This document shows positions 45,058 to 54,335 of a DNA stretch of 64,000 bases, piece after piece. Origin of the DNA: Sulfurimonas denitrificans DSM 1251 (GTDB lineage Bacteria; Campylobacterota; Campylobacteria; Campylobacterales; Sulfurimonadaceae); assembly GCF_000012965.1 (NCBI RefSeq), contig NC_007575.1:1550001-1614000 (forward strand), in the 5' to 3' direction. Within the stretch, counting starts at the first letter, position 1. Each line of letters opens with the position of its first letter. A model generated the notes under the pieces. That model was not told the DNA's origin, did no database searches, and was given only the letters and a program-made list of their open reading frames with translations. The position numbers were made by a program, and so were the translations under genes.

Positions 45058-45501
45058 ATGGAGTATAATGAGAGTGAGTTTTTAATAGAAACCAAGGTTC
45101 CAAGTGATGAAGTTATTATCTCTAGAACTGATTTAAAGGGCAATATTACCTACGCTAATGAACTTTTTTGTGAAATAAGTGGTTACACACTTGAAGAACT
45201 TCTTACAAAATCTCACAATGTTGTAAGGCATCCTGATATGCCACATAGTATTTATAAAGATTTGTGGCAGACGCTCAAAGATGAAAAACAGTGGGTAGGA
45301 GTAGTAAAAAATCTTCGTAAAGATAGAGGATTTTACTGGGTAAAAGCCATAGTTTCTGGAGTTTATAAAGATGGAGAACTAGTTGAGTACAAATCACTAA
45401 GAGCTCCAATAAGTTATGGTGAAAAACTTCAACATCAAAAACTATATGATAAAATACGCAAAGAAAATGGCGAAAAATCAAGAAGAGTAGTTTACGAATA
45501 A
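45058..45501 (+). CDS. Stand-alone PAS-domain protein inside the nap operon
   Basis: 147-residue cytoplasmic protein formed by one PAS domain: SRTDLKGNITYANELFCEISGYTLEELLTKSHNVVRHPDMP, then VKNLRKDRGFYWVKAIVSGVY. The HNVVRHPDMP motif is typical of Aer-type PAS domains, which can bind FAD. No effector domain follows; the last 30 residues are charged and helical. AAGGAG precedes ATG 45058. It lies between napL and napD with 19- and 30-base gaps, so it is co-transcribed. A redox-sensing or chemotaxis-linked role is inferred from fold only. Confidence 0.85.
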   Translation: MEYNESEFLIETKVPSDEVIISRTDLKGNITYANELFCEISGYTLEELLTKSHNVVRHPDMPHSIYKDLWQTLKDEKQWVGVVKNLRKDRGFYWVKAIVSGVYKDGELVEYKSLRAPISYGEKLQHQKLYDKIRKENGEKSRRVVYE

Positions 45502-45531
45502 GATTTATAGTTTAATTAAAAAGGAAAAAAG

Positions 45532-45921
45532 ATGAATATATCAAGTATAGTAGTAAAAACCGCTCCAAAATATATAGATGAAGTAGTTCAAAGTCTAAAA
45601 GATTGTGAAGCATGTGATTATCATATGCATGATGGATTGGGCAGAATCATTATTACGATTGAGGGTGAGGGAGTGTCTGAAGAGCTTGAGAAGCTTAGAA
45701 TCATTGAAGCGATTCCACATGTAGTAACAGCTGATATGCAGATGGCTTATAGTGAAGACGAACTAGATGCCCACATGGAAGTTATTAAAGGTGGGAATGC
45801 TGTGCCTAAAATGTTAAATGATGATAGTATGGATATTAACAAGATTATGTATAACGGTGATTTAAAGAAAAAAGATGATTTAGCTACTTTTACTAAAAAA
45901 TTTGATGAGACACAGAGGTAA
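45532..45921 (+). CDS. napD: NapA maturation chaperone NapD
   Basis: 129-residue cytoplasmic chaperone that binds the NapA Tat signal before export. The ferredoxin-like fold begins NISSIVVKTAPKYIDEVVQSL and continues GRIIITIEGEGVSEELEKLRIIEAIPHVVTADMQMAYSED, typical of NapD. It is longer than many NapD proteins by a C-terminal polar tail of about 35 residues. AAGGAAAA precedes ATG 45532. Confidence 0.92.
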   Translation: MNISSIVVKTAPKYIDEVVQSLKDCEACDYHMHDGLGRIIITIEGEGVSEELEKLRIIEAIPHVVTADMQMAYSEDELDAHMEVIKGGNAVPKMLNDDSMDINKIMYNGDLKKKDDLATFTKKFDETQR

Positions 45922-45924
45922 ATT

Positions 45925-46218
45925 TTGTCTGCAATATTTGAATCAACTATAAAAATGGCGCAAGACAGCAGGGCAGATTGGTATATTGAACTAAGAGATA
46001 CTCTTGAAGATACAACTGAAATATGTGCAGATTTGCAAGAGTACTCAAAAAAAATAGAAGAGCTAGGAGCTCTTTATGGTGGAAATATTGAAGTAAAATG
46101 GAGCAAAGATATGAATGTGCCACCATTTGTTATGGATACCATAAGATTTGAGATGTCACAACTTCAAAGAGAGATTGAAGAAGAGACAGGCGAGAGTCTC
46201 ATCAAAGATAAGGCTTAA
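45925..46218 (+). CDS. Hypothetical protein after napD
   Basis: 97-residue acidic helical protein without a recognised family. Segments include TIKMAQDSRADWYIELRDT, EICADLQEYSKKIEELGALY and a C-terminal RFEMSQLQREIEEETGE. The start is TTG 45925 with AGAGG six bases before. It sits three bases after napD and five before the next unknown gene, so all three share one transcript. It might serve Nap assembly, but nothing in the sequence proves it. Confidence 0.7.
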   Translation: MSAIFESTIKMAQDSRADWYIELRDTLEDTTEICADLQEYSKKIEELGALYGGNIEVKWSKDMNVPPFVMDTIRFEMSQLQREIEEETGESLIKDKA

Positions 46219-46223
46219 TTAAT

Positions 46224-46652
46224 TTGGAAGCAAAAGCTATAAAATCATTAGAGTATCTTGATGTTGATGCCATTGATAAACATTTAGAGAATGTTGAATA
46301 TATCATCATGGCTGCTCCATCTCCTGAGCGTTTCATCCAAACTCCAATTCACTTTACTATATTTTTAAACACTACACAGAACTTTTCACAAGAGATTCAA
46401 GAGGCGATTTTTGGAAAATTTTTAATTGAAAACGGTATAAAAAATCCTCAAGAAATCATGAGTCAACTTATGCCCGTTGGTTTTTCAACTGGTGTGCATG
46501 AAACCCATATGCCACTTCTTTTAATTAAGCATGAAGATGTAAACTCAATCCCGCATAAAACTATGTTTGTGATGGATTTTTTAGCAGATTCTGAGAACTT
46601 TAGTGAGACTAAAGAGAAGAGTTTAACTGGGTGGAGCTACAGCTACAACTAA
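46224..46652 (+). CDS. Hypothetical protein, last gene of nap operon
   Basis: 142-residue soluble protein, family not recognised. It has an N-terminal helix (AKAIKSLEYLDVDAIDKHLENVE), a Pro-rich stretch (AAPSPERFIQTPIHFTIFLN) and a C-terminal aromatic tail (LTGWSYSYN). The start TTG 46224 lies eight bases after AAGG. It follows the previous unknown gene by five bases. It converges on pepP with 46 bases between, holding only a short TCTGTTT/AAACAGA hairpin. Confidence 0.7.
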   Translation: MEAKAIKSLEYLDVDAIDKHLENVEYIIMAAPSPERFIQTPIHFTIFLNTTQNFSQEIQEAIFGKFLIENGIKNPQEIMSQLMPVGFSTGVHETHMPLLLIKHEDVNSIPHKTMFVMDFLADSENFSETKEKSLTGWSYSYN

Positions 46653-46698
46653 TCTGTTTAAAACAGAGTAAATAAAGTCATGTTCGGATTAGAACCAC

Positions 46699-47991
46699 TC
46701 AATGTGCTTTATTGGTATTGCAAATAGCTTCTATCTCATCTATGCTCTTAGCGATATTAGAAGATAGATTTTCATATCCACTCTCTGTTACTAAGATATC
46801 ATCTTCTATCCTGATACCAATCCCTCTGTATCTCTTTGGAACACCTTTATCATCTTTATCAATATATAGTCCTGGCTCAATTGTTAAAACCATTCCCTCT
46901 CTTAGAGCTATCTCTTTATTGTTTTTATCTCTATATGGCGCTGGGTCATGTACATCTATGCCCATCCAGTGCCCTATTCCATGTGGGTAATACTTCTTAT
47001 GCTTTTTCTCTTTTATAGCTTTTTTTAGACTGCCTTTTAAAATTTTAAGCTTTATCAAGCCCTCGCATAAGAGCCTCTCTGCACTCTCTTGAAGTTTGCT
47101 TCTCATTACATGTGGTTTTATCATGCTAATAACTTTTAATTGAGTATCCAAAACCAAGTTATAGAGCTCACTTTGAGGCTCACTAAACTTCGCATCTACT
47201 GGAATGGTTCTTGTGATATCACTTGCATAGTAGTTATGCTCACACCCAGCATCAATCAAAATAAGCTCGCCACTAACAAGAGGTTTGTCATTTTGTATAT
47301 AGTGAAGAGTATTTGCGCTGTTTCCACATGCAACTATCGAGGTATATGCATCGCTATAAGCTGCATTACTCTTAAACTCATGCTCTATTTCAGATTGAAG
47401 ATGATACTCGCTCTTACCCTCTTTGTTCATGTGCATGACTCTATGATGCGCTTTTGCTGTAATTGCGATTGATTCACGTATTAGCTCTATCTCAGAGGCA
47501 GATTTTATAAGCCTCATTTTTTGTACATGTGGAATTATGTCTAGTTTTTTTTCAAAAAGTTTTGTATGTTTTAAAATCTTTTTTATATCACTTTTTTTTG
47601 AATTTATCTCAAAATAGATATTTTTTTTACCTTTTATTGAGGCTTTAAAAATCTTTTTAAACTCATCTATCTCATACACTTCATCTACCAAAAATATTTT
47701 TTTTGCCTCTTTAACACCTAACCTTTTTCCATTCCATAACTCTAAGGACTTATCTTTTTTTTGGACAAAAAGAGCTGTTTTTACTCCCTTTTTTGTTTTA
47801 ATAAACATAAGCGCAGAATTATCCTCTTTAAAGCCACACAGGTAGTAGAAGTTACTATCTTGTCTATATGGATGATGTGTATCATGAGAACGAACAGCCT
47901 CTTTTGCACTGAAGATAACTGCGATAGAGTCGTTTAAAAAACTCTTTGCTAGAGTGTCTCTTCTTTTTTTATATTCACTCTCTTTTATCAC
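46699..47991 (-). CDS. pepP: Xaa-Pro aminopeptidase (peptidase M24B)
   Basis: 430-residue cytoplasmic dimetal protease that removes N-terminal residues before proline. An AMP_N domain (about 1-150; SFLNDSIAVIFSAKEAVRSHDT) precedes the pita-bread catalytic domain. Metal ligands are visible in LIDAGCEHNYYASDITRT (two Asp), HGIGHWMGIDVHDP (His), TIEPGLYI (Glu) and GIGIRIEDDILV (Glu). I take GTG 47991, seven bases after GAGGGGG and overlapping the upstream stop as GTGA; TTG 47997 is an alternative. It is the last gene of the long leftward array. Confidence 0.93.
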   Translation of the reverse strand: MIKESEYKKRRDTLAKSFLNDSIAVIFSAKEAVRSHDTHHPYRQDSNFYYLCGFKEDNSALMFIKTKKGVKTALFVQKKDKSLELWNGKRLGVKEAKKIFLVDEVYEIDEFKKIFKASIKGKKNIYFEINSKKSDIKKILKHTKLFEKKLDIIPHVQKMRLIKSASEIELIRESIAITAKAHHRVMHMNKEGKSEYHLQSEIEHEFKSNAAYSDAYTSIVACGNSANTLHYIQNDKPLVSGELILIDAGCEHNYYASDITRTIPVDAKFSEPQSELYNLVLDTQLKVISMIKPHVMRSKLQESAERLLCEGLIKLKILKGSLKKAIKEKKHKKYYPHGIGHWMGIDVHDPAPYRDKNNKEIALREGMVLTIEPGLYIDKDDKGVPKRYRGIGIRIEDDILVTESGYENLSSNIAKSIDEIEAICNTNKAH

Positions 47992-48584
47992 TTGCAAGCC
48001 CCCTCAAGCCACTCTATATTTTTTGAAATTATCTCATCAAGAGCTATACTTAGAGCTTCTGCTCCACCTGAGGCATCTGCTGTTTTGGCATCAACTTTTG
48101 AAGTAAATTTATTTGTAGAGAGAGTGTTGTTTGTTTTTGCATCAACTAAAGATAGGTTAACTACTATATTTACATGTGAGCTACTCATATTTTTTGTATA
48201 AAACTGCATAAACTCCTCAATATCTATCTCTAAAATATATTCGCTCTTAACTCTTGATTTAAAAGAGTGAACACTCTTAAATATGTCAGAGTCTCTTATG
48301 CTTTTAAATAGTTCTGAGGTTATAGAGCTATTTGGCGACTCTTGCCACTGTGACTGTGAATATGAAAATATCTTGTTATCTGATTCTGTATAGTCCATAT
48401 CCAAAGAGAGCAAAGAGGGAGTGCTAAATGCTTGAGAGATTTTTAACGATTTATCTCTACAACCGCTGGCGCTGCTCTTTATCTGAGTATCTTTAGTGAT
48501 AACTCTAAACTCACTTACATGTGGTTTTATAGTTGTGCATCCGACAAATAAAAAAATCGTTATTAGTGCAAAAAAAATCTTCAT
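47988..48584 (-). CDS. ABC-type transport auxiliary lipoprotein of the Mla-like system
   Basis: 198-residue lipoprotein: MKIFFALITIFLFVGC is the signal with lipobox FVGC. The mature part (RVITKDTQIKSSASGCRDKSLKISQAF ... SITSELFKSIRDSDIFKSVHSFKS) fits the auxiliary lipoprotein family found with MCE transporters (LetB/PqiC-like). I start at ATG 48584, seven bases after GGGGAG; a longer frame from 48653 would hide the signal peptide. It lies one base after the MCE gene and is expected in the envelope as outer-membrane partner. Confidence 0.82.
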   Translation of the reverse strand: MKIFFALITIFLFVGCTTIKPHVSEFRVITKDTQIKSSASGCRDKSLKISQAFSTPSLLSLDMDYTESDNKIFSYSQSQWQESPNSSITSELFKSIRDSDIFKSVHSFKSRVKSEYILEIDIEEFMQFYTKNMSSSHVNIVVNLSLVDAKTNNTLSTNKFTSKVDAKTADASGGAEALSIALDEIISKNIEWLEGACK

Positions 48585-48585
48585 A

Positions 48586-49548
48586 TTACTTCTCCCCTGG
48601 TCCTTTTTTAATCTGTTCTTGCATAAAGAGTACATCAGCTGGACTTCTATCATGGTCTCTTAGAGTCTCTTCCATTTTAATTATAAGGTTTTGCATCTCT
48701 ATGAGTGTATTGTTTAAAGTTGGTAAAATATCATTTGTAATCTCTTTAATATTAAAATCTCCACTCTTCACTGCACTTTTAAATGCGTCCATAGACTCTT
48801 TAATTCCTAAATAACTATTTGAAATTGAACCAAATGAACTCGATATTTTGTCTTCCCAAACTATGCTGCTATCTATAAATTTTGCAATTCGTGGAAGCAT
48901 TTCATCGAGTTTTTCAGAAGCACTATTTAGATTTTTCATAGTTTCTTGAAAGTTCTCAATTGTCTCATCATCTAAGGTTTTGTTTAATTTTGAGATAAAA
49001 ATATTGCTATTTCTCAAAAGAAGAGTTATCTCTTTTTGATTTTCATCTCTTAATGCGCCACTAAGACGTTGAAGCGTATCTGATAAATTTAGAGTAATAT
49101 CGCCAAGCGTATTTTCAAGTTTTATCAAAAGAGATGGAATAGTTTTTATAACAGGGTACGCTTCTGCATCCTCTTTTTTTAAAAGTGGTGCGCTATCATC
49201 CCCATAACTTAGGTTTATATAACTTAACCCTGTTATCCCTTGTGATGTAAGCTGCGCCATTGTTGAGGATTTTATTGGTGTTGATTTTAGTACACTGACT
49301 AAAACTACTACCTCTTCAGAGTTATTTGGATTTATGCTAAGACTTGTTACTTTACCAACACTTATCCCTCTAAATTTTACAGGAGCATCAAGATTTAAAC
49401 CCAAAACAGACTCTTCAAAATATATTGCGTATGTCTTCATTTCAATATCTTGGGATGGTTTAAGTAGCCAATACCCAAATCCAAGCATTAAAAATATCCC
49501 CACAATCATTAAAAAACCAATTAAACTATAATTTGCTCTATTATTCAC
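48586..49548 (-). CDS. mlaD: MCE/MlaD-type substrate-binding protein
   Basis: 320-residue inner-membrane-anchored periplasmic lipid carrier. A single N-terminal span (SLIGFLMIVGIFLMLGFGYWLL) is followed by one MCE domain (GLNLDAPVKFRGISVGKVTSL ... MAQLTSQGITGLSYINLSYG), then a long helical C-terminal region (about 150-320), which is larger than in E. coli MlaD and may form a bridge or oligomer. It is in the order mlaE-mlaF-mlaD-lipoprotein. Phospholipid transport is inferred from family. Confidence 0.9.
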   Translation of the reverse strand: MNNRANYSLIGFLMIVGIFLMLGFGYWLLKPSQDIEMKTYAIYFEESVLGLNLDAPVKFRGISVGKVTSLSINPNNSEEVVVLVSVLKSTPIKSSTMAQLTSQGITGLSYINLSYGDDSAPLLKKEDAEAYPVIKTIPSLLIKLENTLGDITLNLSDTLQRLSGALRDENQKEITLLLRNSNIFISKLNKTLDDETIENFQETMKNLNSASEKLDEMLPRIAKFIDSSIVWEDKISSSFGSISNSYLGIKESMDAFKSAVKSGDFNIKEITNDILPTLNNTLIEMQNLIIKMEETLRDHDRSPADVLFMQEQIKKGPGEK

Positions 49549-49553
49549 AGCCC

Positions 49554-50294
49554 CTACCTCTTAATACCATTAAAAAAAGTCTCAATAAAGTCATTTTTAA
49601 CGCTAAATATATTATCTAAATTACCCTCATAGACCACTTTTTTATTATCGATTATGGCAACATAATCAAGTGTATCATAGATTGAGCGTAAATCGTGCGA
49701 CACCATTACAATACTAAGCCCTAACAAATCCCTTAATTTAACTATCAAAGAGTCAAACTCTCTAGCTGATATTGGATCAAGTCCACTTGTTGGTTCATCT
49801 AAAAAAAGAAGTTTGGGGTCCATGGCAAGCGCACGTGCAAGACCTGCTTTTTTTTTCATACCACCACTTATTTGTGATGGGAAAAGGTACGCATCCTCAG
49901 CTTTTAATCCGACTATATTTATCTTAAAAGAGACAATTTCATCAATCATAGCTTCTGAGAGATCGCTATACTCTACAAGTGGAAGGGCTATGTTATCACG
50001 CAGATTTAGAGATGAAAAAAGTGCTCCATATTGGAACAAAACACCCCAACTGCGTCTAAGCTCCATTGCATCTTTGTACCTGATTTTTTTTAAATTATGT
50101 CCAAGAACTTCAATCTCTCCTCCATGAAACTCTTGAAGCATTACCATCTCTCTAAGTATAGTTGTTTTACCGCATCCACTTGGACCCAATATGCCATATA
50201 TACTTCCCTCTGGCACACTAAGATTTACACTCTCATGAACTACTTTTTCGCCAAATGCAGTTCTTACATTTCGTAGTTTAATTATGCTATTCAT
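49554..50294 (-). CDS. mlaF: Mla-type ABC transporter ATPase
   Basis: 246-residue cytoplasmic ATPase energising the lipid transporter. Walker A GPSGCGKTT (about 37), signature ISGGMKKKAGLARALA (about 143, the MlaF form), Walker B LLFLDEPTSGLDP and the H-loop VSHDL are present. It overlaps the mlaE stop by one base and precedes mlaD by five bases. Confidence 0.94.
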   Translation of the reverse strand: MNSIIKLRNVRTAFGEKVVHESVNLSVPEGSIYGILGPSGCGKTTILREMVMLQEFHGGEIEVLGHNLKKIRYKDAMELRRSWGVLFQYGALFSSLNLRDNIALPLVEYSDLSEAMIDEIVSFKINIVGLKAEDAYLFPSQISGGMKKKAGLARALAMDPKLLFLDEPTSGLDPISAREFDSLIVKLRDLLGLSIVMVSHDLRSIYDTLDYVAIIDNKKVVYEGNLDNIFSVKNDFIETFFNGIKR

Positions 50295-51415
50295 TATATC
50301 CCCAAGTTTGTAAAAGCTATTGAGAAAATAGCATCACATATAATTACCGCGAAGATTGACTCAACTACACTCTTTGTTGTGTTTAACCCTATGCTTTGCG
50401 TATCATCTTTAACAAGCAAACCTTGATAGATTGCAATAGTTGCAATTAAAAATGCAAAGAAAGGTCCTTTGCTTATACCTACTATAAAATGCTTTATATT
50501 TATAACCTCATTAAATCTATCCAAAAACATATCAACGGTTATATTTAAATCAAGATTTGCAACAATCATTCCACCAATTATCGCCATGATATCTGAGACA
50601 AATATAAGAAGTGGCATCGTTATCATAAGGGCTATTATTTTTGGAACAACCAAAAATCTATATGGATCAAATCCCATTGTCTGCATTGCATCAAGCTCTT
50701 GAGTTATCTTCATCGCACCAATTTGTGCCGTAAAAGCAGAACCACTTCGCCCAGCTATTACTATAGCAGTTATCAACGGAGAGAGTTCTCTGAGTATTGA
50801 GAGTCCTAACATGTCAACTATAAATATATTTGCACCATAAAGTTTTAATTGATACGCAGATTGGTAAGCCACAACCACACCAATCAAGAAACTAGTAAGA
50901 GAGATGATTCCTAATGCTTTTATGGCACACTCATTCATCTCAAAAGCTATCTCTTTGTGGCGAATATTTTTAAAAGAGATAAGATAGCGGAGTTTATGAC
51001 TAAATAGTTCGCCCATAAATGCCATAAAAGAGAGTATTCCTAGATAGGCTTTATAGCTTTTTTCACCTATTTTCTCAACTCTGTTTCTCTTCTTTTTTTT
51101 TGCTATTTTCTTGAGTGTTATTTTTTGAACTCTAATTAATTCCAACATGTCAAGAACATCTCTATTGTGACATGTAATATCTACTTTTAACTCTTTGAGC
51201 TCAAGCTCTTTTTGTAAGTTATTTAAAAAAATAGAGCCTGCGCTATCCAAAAACGATAGTTCAAGAAGATCGATAACTACAGCATTTTCTTTTGAAAAAG
51301 CTATCTTATCTATCTCTTTTTTATATTTCATAAGATTGTAAAGAGTAAGCTCCCCTTTAAATTTTAAAGAGAGCTTATTATCACTATAAATAGTTTTAAA
51401 AGAGGAGTAGTTCAT
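50294..51415 (-). CDS. mlaE: MlaE-type permease with N-terminal STAS domain
   Basis: 373-residue inner-membrane permease. Residues about 1-100 form a STAS-like domain (LSLKFKGELTLYNLMKYKKEI; AVVIDLLELSFLDSAGSIFLNNLQKEL), a part that in E. coli is the separate protein MlaB. A basic linker (KKIAKKKKRNRVEK) leads to the MlaE domain with five or six spans and IVIAGRSGSAFTAQIGAMKITQELDAMQTMG, the conserved coupling segment. Fused STAS-MlaE proteins are known in other bacteria. It lies nine bases after cheW. Confidence 0.93.
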   Translation of the reverse strand: MNYSSFKTIYSDNKLSLKFKGELTLYNLMKYKKEIDKIAFSKENAVVIDLLELSFLDSAGSIFLNNLQKELELKELKVDITCHNRDVLDMLELIRVQKITLKKIAKKKKRNRVEKIGEKSYKAYLGILSFMAFMGELFSHKLRYLISFKNIRHKEIAFEMNECAIKALGIISLTSFLIGVVVAYQSAYQLKLYGANIFIVDMLGLSILRELSPLITAIVIAGRSGSAFTAQIGAMKITQELDAMQTMGFDPYRFLVVPKIIALMITMPLLIFVSDIMAIIGGMIVANLDLNITVDMFLDRFNEVINIKHFIVGISKGPFFAFLIATIAIYQGLLVKDDTQSIGLNTTKSVVESIFAVIICDAIFSIAFTNLGI

Positions 51416-51424
51416 GCAGAGAGT

Positions 51425-51916
51425 TTAAAAATCTCTTTGTAGAAGTTTTTTAACCTTTAAGATAGTTATGATTCTATCTTCTTGTTTACCAACACCATCA
51501 ATTACAGTATTATCACCGCTTGCTGTATCTGGTGCTGGTCCAATATTTGACTTTTTAATTCTTATCGCCATTGTAAGTCTATCAATTACAAATCCAGCAA
51601 CATCATCCCCATCTCTCATAACGATAAATCTTGTCTCTTCGTTATGTTTTTTAGGACTAAGTCCAAATTTGAGGCGTAAATCAATAAGAGGAATAACAGC
51701 ACCGCGCATATTAAACACACCAACAACATACTTCGGCACTTGTGGCACTCTAGTCCATGGAAATGGCTTGATAATTTCTTGAATAGATAAAATTGGAACA
51801 GCGTACTCTTCGTCTCCAATTACGAAACCAACTAGCTGAACAACATTATCTACGTGTTCCTGATTGGTATCTTTTTGATTTTGTTTTTTGATAATCTGTT
51901 TTAATTTATCGCTCAT
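51425..51916 (-). CDS. cheW: Chemotaxis coupling protein CheW
   Basis: 163-residue cytoplasmic adaptor linking chemoreceptors to CheA. The CheW domain spans about 20-160: VQLVGFVIGDEEYAVPILSIQEIIKPFPWTRVP, VVGVFNMRGAVIPLIDLRLKFGL and FVIDRLTMAIRIKKSNIGPAP. It starts in a four-base overlap with the cheA stop (ATGA). The order cheV-cheA-cheW is the usual campylobacterial one. Confidence 0.96.
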   Translation of the reverse strand: MSDKLKQIIKKQNQKDTNQEHVDNVVQLVGFVIGDEEYAVPILSIQEIIKPFPWTRVPQVPKYVVGVFNMRGAVIPLIDLRLKFGLSPKKHNEETRFIVMRDGDDVAGFVIDRLTMAIRIKKSNIGPAPDTASGDNTVIDGVGKQEDRIITILKVKKLLQRDF

Positions 51917-54324
51917 TTTAAAAACTCCGATCTAAAATTAATGTTTCTTTGAACTACACTCATTAAGTAATCCGCAGAGTATGGCTTAGTAATGTACTCA
52001 ACCATTCCAGACTCAACACCGCGCATTCTATCAGATTTGCCAGTACGAGATGTTACCGCAATTAGAGGCAGATTTTTGTAACGGTTATATTTTTTAATCT
52101 CTATTGCTAGTGAATATCCATCCATTCTCGGCATCTCAATATCAACAAGCATCGCATCAAAATTATGATCACCCTGCTTTAAGATAGCAAGAGCTTCTTG
52201 TCCATCACCAGCTTCAACCAATGTTACTCCAAGTGGCTCAAGTGCTTTTCTCATAATAGTTCTATCAGTTTTTGAGTCATCTACTATCATTATTTTATAA
52301 TCACTAGCTTTTGTTTTTTCGAGTGTTAACATTGCTGCATCAGAAGTACTATCAATAATTGCACTAGCTTTTACATGTTTTGCCATATCCATAATCGCTA
52401 CAACATCAACTATAAGTGTCACACCGCCGTCTCCACGTATTGTAGCTCCTGCAATGCCTTCTATTCCTTTTAAGAACTCTCCTAAAGATTTAATAACTAT
52501 CTCCTCTTGCCCAACAAGAGTATCGACTATTAATCCTAGCTTACTTGCTCCTAAACCAAGAACAACAACATAAGCATATTCACTTGAGTCTAAAATACGC
52601 TCAACTTCAAAAATATCGCCAATGTGAACAAGAGAAAGAACATCTTCACGAAGTCTCATAACAGAGCGTCCCTCAACCGTATAAACTTCATCTTTTGATA
52701 TTCTTACAGTCTCTAAAACTGAAGCAAGAGGAATAGCATAGTGTTCCTCTTGAACACCAACTAAAAGTGCTTGAATAATAGCTAGAGTAAGTGGTATCTT
52801 TAACTTCATAGAAGTTCCAATACCAAGTTCGCTATCTATATCTATGATTCCGTTTACTTTTTCTATATTTGTTTTTACAACGTCCATGCCAACACCACGC
52901 CCTGAGACGTTTGTGACAACAGTCGCTGTTGAGAAGCCTGGCTTAAAGATAAGGGCAAATGCCTCTTTATCGCTCATATTATCAGCTTCTTTTTCTGTTA
53001 TAAGCCCTCTTTCTAAAGATTTTCTCTTTAACATGTCAACATCAAGACCTTTTCCATCATCATCAATCTGAATAACGATTTGGTTGCCTTCATTATAAGC
53101 TTTTAACTTAATAGTACCTGTTTCACTTTTGCCTTGTTCAAGACGGATTTTAGGCATTTCAACACCATGATCACACGAATTTCTGATAATGTGAACTAAA
53201 GGGTCGCCTATCTCTTCTACAATAGATTTATCAAGTTCTGTATCTTCACCAGATATCTCAAGCTCTATTTTTTTGTTAAGTTCTCTACTTAAATCTCTAA
53301 TCATTCTAGGGAATTTGTTAAATACTTTGCCAATTGGAAGCATTCTTGTTTTCATAACTGCGATTTGTAAGTCAGTCGTAACAATAGAAACAATAGAAAC
53401 AACTTGGTTTAGCTCTTCTAAAAAGCTCTCACCCTCATAACGTTCTTCAACATCATCGTTTATTTTAATAAGTCTATTCTTAGCAAGAACAAGCTCTCCA
53501 ATAAGGTTCATCAGATGGTCAAGCCTCTTAACATCAACACGAATAGTCTGTTCAACATTAGATTGTTTTTTCGCTGGAGAGGCAGCTCTTGCATCATCAT
53601 TTGAATCAGAATCATCACCAAGAGAAGAAGGTCTTCTTGCTGGAGTAACTACTGCTGGAGCTTTTGCTACAGGCACATATTCATCTTCAGTGCCATTTGT
53701 CTCTGATGTTGCACCATCTTCATTAGTAGCTTTTTGTTCTCTTTTTATCTTGTCTTCTTCTTGTCTCTGCTTCAGAAGCCTCTCAATCTCCGCTTCCAAC
53801 TCATCTGCATCCATATTATCATAATCAAGTTCATCACTCTCTTGCGTCTCAACTACAACTTCTTTTTTAACCTCTTTTGGCTCACTTTGCGTCGCCTTAG
53901 GTGTAGATATAGTTGTCTGTGGAACTTCTATATTTGTCTCTCCTTTAGCACATTTGTCAAGTCTTGAAACACAGCCAGAGACATCAATTCCGCTATCTGC
54001 ACTTGTATCACGAATAGTATGCAAGAGAGCTTTCATCAAATCAATAGACTCTAAGATAACATCCATAATAGCTGGAAGAATGACAAGTTCCCCATGTCTA
54101 GCTCTGTTTAATACATCTTCCATATGGTGAGTTAAATGAGTTAAAACATCAAAATTTAAAAATGATGAAGCGCCTTTTACGGTATGTGCTACACGAAATA
54201 TTCTATTTAAGAGTTCTAAATCATCTGGTCTTGTTTCTAACTCAACTAAATCCTGATCTAGCTGCTCTATAAGCTCGAAAGATTCAACTAAAAAATCTTG
54301 TAATATCTCTTGAAATTCATCCAT
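51913..54324 (-). CDS. cheA: Chemotaxis histidine kinase CheA with C-terminal receiver
   Basis: 803-residue cytoplasmic kinase. Domains in order: HPt with phosphorylated His47 (RVAHTVKGASSFL); a long acidic linker (about 130-255); P3 dimerisation with RVDVKRLDHLMNLIGELVLAKNRL; ATPase with HIIRNSCDHGVE (N box), DDGKGLD (G1) and GRGVGMDVV (G2); a CheW-like regulatory domain (about 520-660); and a receiver with MIVDDSKTDR, Asp in MLVDIEMPRMDG and Lys in ITKPYS. The CheA-Y fusion is standard in Campylobacterota. It is coupled to cheW by overlap. Confidence 0.97.
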   Translation of the reverse strand: MDEFQEILQDFLVESFELIEQLDQDLVELETRPDDLELLNRIFRVAHTVKGASSFLNFDVLTHLTHHMEDVLNRARHGELVILPAIMDVILESIDLMKALLHTIRDTSADSGIDVSGCVSRLDKCAKGETNIEVPQTTISTPKATQSEPKEVKKEVVVETQESDELDYDNMDADELEAEIERLLKQRQEEDKIKREQKATNEDGATSETNGTEDEYVPVAKAPAVVTPARRPSSLGDDSDSNDDARAASPAKKQSNVEQTIRVDVKRLDHLMNLIGELVLAKNRLIKINDDVEERYEGESFLEELNQVVSIVSIVTTDLQIAVMKTRMLPIGKVFNKFPRMIRDLSRELNKKIELEISGEDTELDKSIVEEIGDPLVHIIRNSCDHGVEMPKIRLEQGKSETGTIKLKAYNEGNQIVIQIDDDGKGLDVDMLKRKSLERGLITEKEADNMSDKEAFALIFKPGFSTATVVTNVSGRGVGMDVVKTNIEKVNGIIDIDSELGIGTSMKLKIPLTLAIIQALLVGVQEEHYAIPLASVLETVRISKDEVYTVEGRSVMRLREDVLSLVHIGDIFEVERILDSSEYAYVVVLGLGASKLGLIVDTLVGQEEIVIKSLGEFLKGIEGIAGATIRGDGGVTLIVDVVAIMDMAKHVKASAIIDSTSDAAMLTLEKTKASDYKIMIVDDSKTDRTIMRKALEPLGVTLVEAGDGQEALAILKQGDHNFDAMLVDIEMPRMDGYSLAIEIKKYNRYKNLPLIAVTSRTGKSDRMRGVESGMVEYITKPYSADYLMSVVQRNINFRSEFLK

Positions 54325-54335
54325 ATCTATACTCC

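Noticed and set aside
46653-46667. TCTGTTT-A-AAACAGA hairpin as terminator of the nap operon
   Set aside because: Single-base loop, low G/C content and no T-run make it unconvincing.
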